Positions 57,810-64,000 of a stretch of 64,000 bases of DNA are shown piece after piece (position 1 is the stretch's first letter; each line of letters starts with the position of its first letter). A program made the translations under genes and the position numbers. Source of the stretch: Dromiciops gliroides (taxonomy: Eukaryota; Chordata; Mammalia; Microbiotheria; Microbiotheriidae); the NCBI RefSeq assembly GCF_019393635.1, contig NC_057866.1, positions 230,777,359 through 230,841,358 on the forward strand. The letters run 5' to 3'. A model generated the notes under the pieces. It ran no database searches. It saw nothing but the letters and a program-made list of their open reading frames with translations, and was not told the DNA's origin.

Positions 57810-58125
57810 TTCCTGAGAGCTAGTGTGACGCACCAGGAAAAGCATGGTTCTAGAATCCAAGGACCTGGGTTCAAATCTTGCAACCATTTACTTGTGGCAG
57901 ACTTGTAGGATCTTGAACAATTCATTGAACCTCCCTGTGCCTCAGTTTCCTCATTTATAAAATGGGGTGAGTGGACCAGATGGCTTTTGAGTTCATTTTC
58001 AGCTAGAGATTTGTGATCTATGACCCTGTGAATCTCTCTGGGCCTTAGTTTCTTCATCTCTAAAAAGGGGAGTTTGACTAGATGAGCTGCTAGGTCCATT
58101 CTAGATCTATGTTCCTATGGATTTT
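57810..58125 (+). repeat. Two MIR fragments
   Basis: CCAAGGACCTGGGTTCAAATC, CCTCAGTTTCCTCATTTATAAAATGGGG; then a second 3' end TTAGTTTCTTCATCTCTAAAAAGGGG. Confidence 0.85.
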
Positions 58126-58469
58126 CCCATTTATAAGATTCCAGAAATGTACTTGTGTACTATGAAGCAATGCTTTGCTACCCTTAGCGGGAAGGGAGGC
58201 CCTGATTCTAATCAAAATTGTCTAGCTAAGTGATGCCAAACTCAAATAGAACATGGCCACCAAACCTGTATGTAAGGATCCTTGTAGGCTTCAGATTGAC
58301 TTAGAAAACCACATATTAACATTATCTATGTTCTATTGCATTTTTATTTATTTTGGGAAATATTTTCCAATTACATTTTGATCTCCTTCAGACTATACTG
58401 GGGAATCCTGTCAACATCAATATGGCCTGTAAGTTGCAGAAAACTGGGGCAAAACCCCATTATTTATTA

Positions 58470-58591
58470 GGAAGTATTGTTGCCTTTAAGAGGCATTTAT
58501 TTTTATTCTTAGGTTGAAATAGGGTGGGGGTAAATGTAAATTGGGATTCATTTAATCTCAGATGGTGATAGGACTTTGTAAGTTACTGTGT
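58470..58591 (+). repeat. ~121-bp direct repeat, copy 2
   Basis: Lies 877-998 nt past the NPNT stop on the minus strand. See copy 1 at 57213. Confidence 0.85.
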
Positions 58592-59176
58592 CTAGATTAA
58601 TCAGAGTTAAGACAGTTATGATATAAAAATATGTATTTAGCTCACAACAATGCCTTATCCTGTCAGAGTGAGATGATATTTACAATTTATATCTGGCCTA
58701 CAACACAGGGTCACAAAAAAGGATGAGATTTCACATGATGCATTTTTTTAAGCTCAAGAGATCACAAGCTGCTTTTTGCCTTACAGCTAGAGTCTGTAAA
58801 TATTAGGAACACATAAATATATAATATCAATAGCACATTTACAGAAAACACAAACCTACTGATATTAAAGGGATGCAATGCTACTCTATATAATTGTCTT
58901 TTTAAAAAAAAAATGGATACAGCATAAGAATAAATGTAATTTGACATAGTACACATCCTTCTTTCTTTAAAAAAAATGGCAGTAAGTAGACAGCCAGAGT
59001 TTGGGTCCAGGGTAGAGCTTAGTTAAATTAGGACAAACCATTTCCACAGGTACACTGTATCACATGTGAAATGGTTATTACATTTGGTACAATGGACAGT
59101 TACCAGGATGCCCTCTTGAATGGGAGGTTTTTGTTTGTTTTTTAGAAAACTCCCCACCAAAATATACTCCTCTTCC

Positions 59177-59182
59177 TTTATT
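59177..59182 (-). promoter_or_regulatory. Candidate proximal polyadenylation signal of NPNT
   Basis: AATAAA on the minus strand, about 290 nt after the stop codon. It is the first canonical hexamer downstream of the stop; use is not shown by sequence. Confidence 0.3.
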
Positions 59183-59467
59183 TGCAGAGGCATCTGAGAT
59201 CCATGTTGAAGGATGTGATTTGTCATACGTACACTGCAGCACCAGAAGAGACAATGAATGAAGGGGGTGGAGGTTTTGCCTGATGGCTATCATCAGGGTT
59301 CTTTATGGAAAGGAGGGTTTTACTCTTCATTGGGAATTGCACAAAGCAGGCCAACAATAAGTGGATCACCACTAGCTCCTTGACCCAAGTCTTCTCAGCC
59401 TGATGGAAAAAGACATAGGAAGGAGGAGAGGGAGCCAAGCAGATGTCCATTGCCAGTGTTGGTGGAG

Positions 59468-59563
59468 CTAGGGTTCTTCAGAGCAACGACCTTTTTTCAA
59501 GCTCACATCGTCCAATCCAATCTCCCCGGCGTGGGCATGCCTTTTTTCACCTTTGAAGATGAC
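59468..59563 (-). CDS. NPNT: NPNT (nephronectin) terminal coding exon with stop
   Basis: Read on the minus strand from 59563 to 59468: 31 codons plus TAG (59470-59468). The peptide starts VIFKGEKR, continues GEIGLDDVSLKKG, has the last MAM cysteine and ends CSEEP. This matches the conserved C terminus of nephronectin (GEIGLDDVSLKKG, ending in CSEE plus one residue). The acceptor is a strong pyrimidine tract, TTCTTCTTCCTAG, immediately upstream (AG at 59565-59564). Splicing to 62944 gives ...IKS|VIFKG in frame, across an intron of 3,380 bp. That intron holds an L1 3' end whose 3' terminus lies only about 72 bp upstream of this acceptor, a solo LTR inside that L1, and a (CA)n tract on the transcript strand. 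The exon was too short to be obvious from ORF length alone; homology and splice phase decide it. Confidence 0.93.
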   Translation of the reverse strand, partial: VIFKGEKRHAHAGEIGLDDVSLKKGRCSEEP

Positions 59564-59651
59564 CTAGGAAGAAGAACCACACACCAATCAAGACTCTTAT
59601 GCTTATGCTCACTTCCACTTATTTAAAGATCATTTTGGCTAGCATTTTAAC

Positions 59652-61026
59652 ATTTGTTTTTATAAGATTTCTAGTTTCAAATTTTTCTCCTTTCTTCCCC
59701 TCCCTCCCCTCTTCCCAAGACAGCAAGTAATCTGATATAGGTTATAAATGTATAATCACATTAAACATATTTCTGCATTAGTCATGTTATGAGAGAAGAA
59801 TCAGAGCAAAAAGGAAAAACCTCAAAAAAGAAAAACAACAACAACAAAAAAAAACAATAGAAATAGTATGGTTCTATCTGCATCTAGATTCCACAGTTCT
59901 TTTTTTTTTTTTCTGGACTTGGAGAGCATTTTCCATCATGAGTCCTTTGGAACTATCTTGGACCATTGTATTGCTGAGAAAATCAAGTCTATCACAGTTG
60001 ATCAACACATAATGTTGTTGATACTGTGTACAATGTTCTCCTGGTTCTGCTCATCTCACTCATCATCAGTTCATGCAAAGTCCTTCCAGGTTTCTCTGAA
60101 ATCTGCCTGCTCATTATTTCTTACAGCACAATAGTACTCCATTACATTCATATACCACAACTTGTTCAGCCATTCCCCAATTGATGGGCAACCCCTCAAT
60201 TTCCAATTCCTTGCCACCACAAAAAGAGCAGCTATAAATATTTTTGTACATGTGGGTCCTGTAACAATTGGAATGATGCCATCTGCTGGAGAGTTACTGT
60301 AGGAAAGCTCCACCATGAGGAGAAGGTGTCTGAGGGAAAGCTATGAGGTCAGGTCCTTGGCGTCAGGAAGTGACATTTGCTCGCGGGTGCTGTCTATCAA
60401 AGCTGCCAGCCAATTAGGTTGGAGCTGTGTGTGTGTGTGGTGGGGATATTCCCAGATTCACAGGAGACATTGGGTCTTTTTTTTGTTCCTGACCTCGCCA
60501 TGGTGGGTTGGATGATGGGCTCTCTTAGAAATAGTTAGATTTTTACTTTTCTTTCTGATCCTAATGCTCTTTAATAAATACTTAAACACTTAAATACTCT
60601 TGCTAAAGCTTATAATTTATTGGCAACCACTCATTAGATTTTAGATAGTATAGCTAGAATTTTAGTCACTTACAGTCAGTCCCCTTCCCTTTTTTATGAT
60701 CTCTTTGGGGAAAGGACCTAATAGTGGTATTGCTGGGTCAAAGGGTATGCACAGCTTTATAGCCCTTTATATGCCCTTTGGGCATAGTTCCAAACCAGTC
60801 TCCAGAATGGTTGGATAAGTTCACAGCTCCACCAATAATACATTAGTGTTCCAATTTTTCCACAGCTTCTCCAACATTTATTATTTTCCTTTTTTGTCAT
60901 ATTAGCTAATCTGTGTCAGGTGGTACCTTAGAGTTGTTTTAATTTGCATTTCTCTAATCAATAGTGATTTAGTGCATTTTTTCATATGGCAATATATAGC
61001 TTTGATTTCTTCATCAGAAAACTGCC
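59652..61026 (-). mobile_element. 5'-truncated L1 3' end, minus strand, split by a solo LTR
   Basis: Minus-strand translation at 60316-60071 gives the C-terminal region of L1 ORF2p (motifs CTKIFIAALFVVARNWK, GEWLNKLWYMNVMEYYCAV, ETWKDF), followed by the L1 3' UTR with its C/T-rich tract (59680-59720 on the plus strand). A 17-bp target-site duplication with two mismatches (TTGGCTAGCATTTTAAC, 59635-59651; TTGGCTGGAATTTTAAC, 61027-61043) brackets it. It has the same orientation as NPNT and lies in the last intron. The LTR at 60260-60678 interrupts it. Confidence 0.9.
60260..60678 (+). mobile_element. Solo LTR (419 bp) inside an L1 in the NPNT last intron
   Basis: Starts TGTAACAATTGG and ends CAGTCA, with a perfect 4-bp duplication GTCC at 60256-60259 and 60679-60682. 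Removing it restores the antisense L1 sequence (GTGGGTCC followed by CCTTCCCTTTTTTATG). It has an AATAAA (TTTAATAAATAC near 60570) in the place expected for an LTR. It is clearly related to the LTR at 32100-32523: both have GCCAGCCAATTA..TTGGAGCTGTGTGT and TAATAAATACTTAA, and both have ATTAGATTTTA near the 3' end. A 4-bp duplication fits class I (gammaretrovirus-like) ERVs. No internal viral genes are present. Confidence 0.85.
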
Positions 61027-61334
61027 TTGGCTGGAATTTTAACAAAAAAAAATAAGTTGCTTCTGACCTCCTGTTTTTACCCAACACAAACAGCTGCAGA
61101 AGTTGAATTGTCCATAAGATGTTAATGAGATTGCATTACAAAGTTGCTCTAACCAAAACCACCTTAAATCATGAACTCTAAGATCTTTTCCAGGTCTTTA
61201 TGTATGGGCTACAAGCCACTCCCACTTAGGAATGCTAACCAGGGTGAAAATATTGGGAAAGAGTCTGGTTTAAACAGTGTGAGGATAGAGTGAGAAATTA
61301 AATAACAGAGTGTGTCCTTGTTATAAAACTCTGT

Positions 61335-61336
<2 letters not shown>

Positions 61337-61382
<46 letters not shown>
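61337..61382. repeat. (TG)n microsatellite in NPNT intron
   Basis: About 23 uninterrupted TG units; reads as CA repeats in the NPNT transcript. Confidence 0.97.
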
Positions 61383-61383
<1 letters not shown>

Positions 61384-61519
61384 TGTGCATGTGTATGTAT
61401 TGTGGCTGCATGTGTTTTCTCAGTCAACCATGGGTCATCAGTAACAACACTTATGCATCCTTTCCTGCTCAATGTCCTCACCCCCATCCCCAACCTCACA
61501 GTAATTTGCTTCCTACCTC

Positions 61520-62000
61520 TCTAGTCAGTCAATAAGTGTTTACAAAGCACTCCACAGGGTGGCTTCATGTGACCCTCTTGCTGACAGTGTCAGTTAACAG
61601 TCAACAAGCATTTATGAAGTTCTTACTGCATGCCTAAAACTATTCCCTCAGCAGTTACTGTCCTCAAAAAGCTTACATTCTAACGGGGGAAGACAATGCA
61701 TAAAGGGAAGTTGAAAGGTGAGAGGTGGTGTGGAGGGGAGAAAGGTACCCAGCTGGGGGGCAGGGTAGAGTGAGTCTGGAGTGCAACCTAGAGAGGGAAG
61801 AGACATAGTTGACCCGGGCATCTTCCACCAAAAGATGAAGAGCCAGTGAAAGGGAGAGGCCAAAGAGGCAGTGTCAGTCAGCAAGCATTTATGCAGCAGT
61901 TACTTTATACCAAGCCCTGTGCTAAGTACAAAGGATACAAAGAAAGGCAGAAAAAATAGTCCCTGCTTTCAAAGTGCCACCAACCAACCTACATCAGTCC
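61520..62000 (-). repeat. L2 LINE fragments, antisense
   Basis: Three successive starts of the antisense L2 3' end (CAATAAGTGTTTAC, CAACAAGCATTTATG, CAGCAAGCATTTATG), each followed by parts of the usual TGCTAAGTACAAAGGATACAAAGAAAGGC and CCTCAAAAAGCTTACATTCTAA blocks. Fragments are diverged and may be separate copies. Confidence 0.6.
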
Positions 62001-62084
62001 ATCCTAGCATTTTTTTTTTGCAGGAAATTATTCAGAAGCAAAACAGTATATGGAGTTTTATGATTTGAAGGAAATATGATTAAA

Positions 62085-62200
62085 ACTTCATTAGATTGTA
62101 GCTCCTTCAAGGTGACAGGCTTTAAAAAAATTCCTAGTACTTAGCACAAGGACCTGGCTCATAGTAGGTGTTTAATAAAAATTGACTGATTGATTGATCA
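62085..62200 (+). repeat. L2 3' end
   Basis: TTAGATTGTAGCTCC, TAGTACTTAGCACAAGGACC and GTAGGTGTTTAATAAAAATTGACTGATTGA match the sense L2 3' terminus, in order. Confidence 0.7.
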
Positions 62201-62943
62201 TGATTTTGCTTATTTAGCAAGAATGTTAAGCATCGTTTATTATATAACCTAATATCATGCCACCTTTGCCCAAATGTCCCTTATTTGGAGTCCAGGCATA
62301 AAAAAGATATTAAGTATTCCAATTAGGACGCAAGAACTTTTAAAAACACTTGTCTTTTAAGCCAGGTCATCCATGTCACTTTGTAATCTCTTCCACTCAC
62401 TCCTTTGTCTGTGCCCTGTATTGAAATGAAAAGAAAACTACCAATGTTTTTCACATACTAGGTTGAGTAATGCTTTTTGACATGCTCTGTGATTTTTTTA
62501 ATTTAAAAAAGTCTCTCAGCCTTTCAAGGAATATTTACTGATTGCTTATGACTCTCCAAAGTTTGAATATGAGGAAATCGGGGGAGGAGGAAAGCAGTCT
62601 TTGTCGATCAAAATGTATATTATATATCAGTCTCCACCCTCTTCTCCCCACCCACCGCCATTTTTCAAAGTCTTTTCAAACAAGATCATGATAGAGCTTT
62701 GGTTCTGTCTCTTTTCTCAGGGTGAGTCTGCAGTGAATAATAGAGTGAATGGAGACAATTAGTGAAGTCAACTGAAGGAGAAGAAACATGAACCTTTAAC
62801 GAGCTTTAATTGGTGAAGAGACTAAGGCCTTCTCCACTCTGACTGTTTAATGAAAAATAACTCACAATTCTTGTCACTCACTCAAAGCATCTTTCTTGTA
62901 AAGAGAACCTCAGAAACCCTGATCATTCTGCAGTTTTACTTAC
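62201..62943. other. Unassigned NPNT intron sequence
   Basis: No repeat family, ORF or RNA gene recognised between the L2 relic and the donor of the penultimate exon. Confidence 0.5.
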
Positions 62944-63200
62944 ACTCTTGATAGCTGAACCCCGCAGAGTGATCTGTGTTTGCCTCCAGCCATGGCCACC
63001 ATTTCTTCCCCACAGGGCTGCTCCGTGGGTACCATGCTTTCTCATGAACACCTGGAGTGTGCCAGAGTGAAGCCCAGATACCTTGTGCTTGAATGACAAA
63101 CACAAGTCGCCTGAGTTCATGAGGTGGCCAAGAGGTAGCACTAAGCGAGCTGCTTTTCCACCTGGACCTTTGGGTGCTGAGATGGTCAAATACTGTCCAC
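62944..63200 (-). CDS. NPNT: NPNT (nephronectin) penultimate coding exon, MAM domain
   Basis: Read on the minus strand from 63200 down to 62944: 257 bp, two bases finishing a split Gly codon and then 85 codons. The peptide begins GQYLTIS and contains GKAARLVLPLG, SGLHSGTLQVF, GAALWGRNGGHGWRQTQIT and ends SAIKS. I recognise this as the MAM domain of nephronectin, a secreted extracellular-matrix protein with EGF repeats and an RGD region (both outside this window) that binds integrin alpha8-beta1 in kidney development. The exon is bounded by a pyrimidine-rich acceptor ending CATTCTAG (AG at 63202-63201) and a GTAAGT donor (62943-62938). It ends in phase 0 and joins the exon at 59563. No frameshift or stop is present. 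The only recognised change from the human protein as I recall it is in ordinary surface residues. The preceding exon was not found before position 64000. Confidence 0.95.
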
Positions 63201-64000
63201 CTAGAATGGGGAGATCAACATTATTGGTATTTTTATTCACATTAGGAATCCTTTCTGGGTTGCTCTGTTCTTTAATCAGGAATCTGTTGGTTGCTAAAGC
63301 TGTTGTAGACGGTCCTCGACTTTGGGAGATTAAAAAGGTTAAATGATGTTGTTATGTCTTAAATTCTGTGCTTTTGGATTTATGGTTGACTTTCAATTAT
63401 CTGCACCAGTGGAGGGCAGAAGTTGGGCAAATCATGAATATAACTTTGTTTTGGACAGGAACTATGTTTTAATTTTCTCCTGATGATGTAACTCCCTCTA
63501 TTAATTCATGCCAATCCTAACTAAGGCTTTGTGTTTCCCCCAACACATGGAACACTGCTTTACATGTAGTGGGCACTTACTGTCCACTGAACTGAATTCT
63601 GAATTGCTTCATAAATTATTCCAATCCAATATGCTGATGGCTTCTATTTTAATCTATTTTGATATATTATTAATAAAACAACATTTCTAATTACTTATTA
63701 GTATAAATTTATAATGTATTACAAATTCATATTGTCCATTGTAAATGTATACTGTTATATTGATTATACATTTATAATTATTTATAAATTATAATGGTTA
63801 ATACCATAATAATTTTTGCAATGGTTGTTGACCATTAGTCAGTCATCCCTCTCTCACACCTAAATGAATGATCGATCTTCCTTTCCAGTCATACACGTCT
63901 TAGATGATGTCCTTTAGGCCATTTCCCATCATGATCATTAATTTCATACAACCTACCAAACATCTCTGTGTTGGTCACCTTCAGTTTTATTCTTCAGAAG
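63201..64000. other. NPNT intron upstream of the penultimate exon, partial
   Basis: Begins (minus-strand view: ends) with the acceptor GTTGATCTCCCCATTCTAG. The rest is AT-rich (63600-63820 especially) without a recognised exon or repeat. Confidence 0.6.

Larger units (their letters stand above)
57200..59467 (-). other. Probable NPNT 3' UTR / immediate downstream region
   Basis: Sequence following the NPNT stop on the minus strand. From 59467 to about 58130 I see no interspersed repeat, as expected for a UTR. Minus-strand AATAAA hexamers occur at 59182-59177, 58507-58502, 58501-58496 and 58468-58463, so the true cleavage site cannot be chosen from sequence alone. A ~120-bp unit is present twice (57213-57333 and 58470-58591). 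The span also contains two MIR copies (57810-58125) and a SINE (57469-57642). The left limit given here is arbitrary. Confidence 0.4.
59564..62943 (-). other. NPNT: Last intron of NPNT
   Basis: Bounded by GTAAGT at 62943-62938 and CCTAG at 59568-59564 on the minus strand. Contents from the 5' end: about 700 bp of unrecognised sequence, an L2 3' end (about 62085-62200), an L2-antisense stretch (61520-62000), a TG/CA microsatellite, then an L1 3' end on the NPNT strand containing a solo LTR, and 72 bp of original intron before the acceptor. Confidence 0.9.

Noticed and set aside
57548-58099. 183-codon minus-strand frame, the longest in the window
   Set aside because: It runs through the antisense SINE, the (TA)n and MIR sequence; composition and content are those of repeats.
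63083-63346. 87-codon plus-strand frame with a hydrophobic segment
   Set aside because: It is the antisense shadow of the NPNT penultimate exon.

Overview
The window is nuclear DNA from a marsupial. The main evidence is about 25 copies of a ~140-170 bp tRNA-headed CORE-SINE (head GGCAGCTAGGTGG, core with TTCAAATC and GTGTGACCCTGGGCAAGTCAC, L1-type A tail), plus older CORE-SINEs with RTE-derived tails, L1 3' ends of marsupial type, L2 and MIR. The short A-tailed SINE suggests an Australian (dasyurid-like) lineage; that is an inference from memory, not a measured match.

The only protein-coding gene I can support is the 3' end of NPNT (nephronectin) on the minus strand at the right edge. Two exons, 63200-62944 and 59563-59468, encode the last 85 + 31 residues, most of the C-terminal MAM domain, and join in frame through consensus splice sites. 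The rest of the gene lies beyond position 64000. Everything to the left is downstream of NPNT: probable 3' UTR, then about 55 kb of repeat-rich intergenic DNA. No rRNA, tRNA or CRISPR array was seen.

Layout. 1-13.6 kb: SINEs, MIR/L2 relics, microsatellites and an L1 3' end inserted into a MIR. 13.6-19.3 kb: two SINEs stacked on one target site, then an antisense RTE-like LINE split by a nearly complete half-L1 (HAL1-like) element that itself carries three SINEs. 19.4-29.6 kb: L2, SINEs, an unassigned 2.3-kb stretch and a decayed RNASEH1 retrocopy (28.4-28.8 kb). 29.6-33.2 kb: a second HAL1-like element broken by a 424-bp solo LTR. 33.2-46.3 kb: further L1 3' ends with clear target duplications, L2, CORE-SINEs, and a 32-bp-arm inverted repeat at 36.76 kb. 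45-47.2 kb: a perfect 79-bp duplication. 48.7-49.8 kb: a minus-strand ERV LTR with a primer-binding-site-like motif. 50-55 kb: antisense L1 and a long L2. 55-64 kb: NPNT downstream region, exons and last intron, the latter carrying an L1 with a second solo LTR of the 32.1-kb family.

Most structure is explained by nested insertion of retroelements. Many insertions have readable target-site duplications (TSDs), so the relative order of events can be inferred. I found no sign of a new gene system; the most useful leads are the HAL1-like elements, the two related solo LTRs, the hairpin and the two unexplained duplications.
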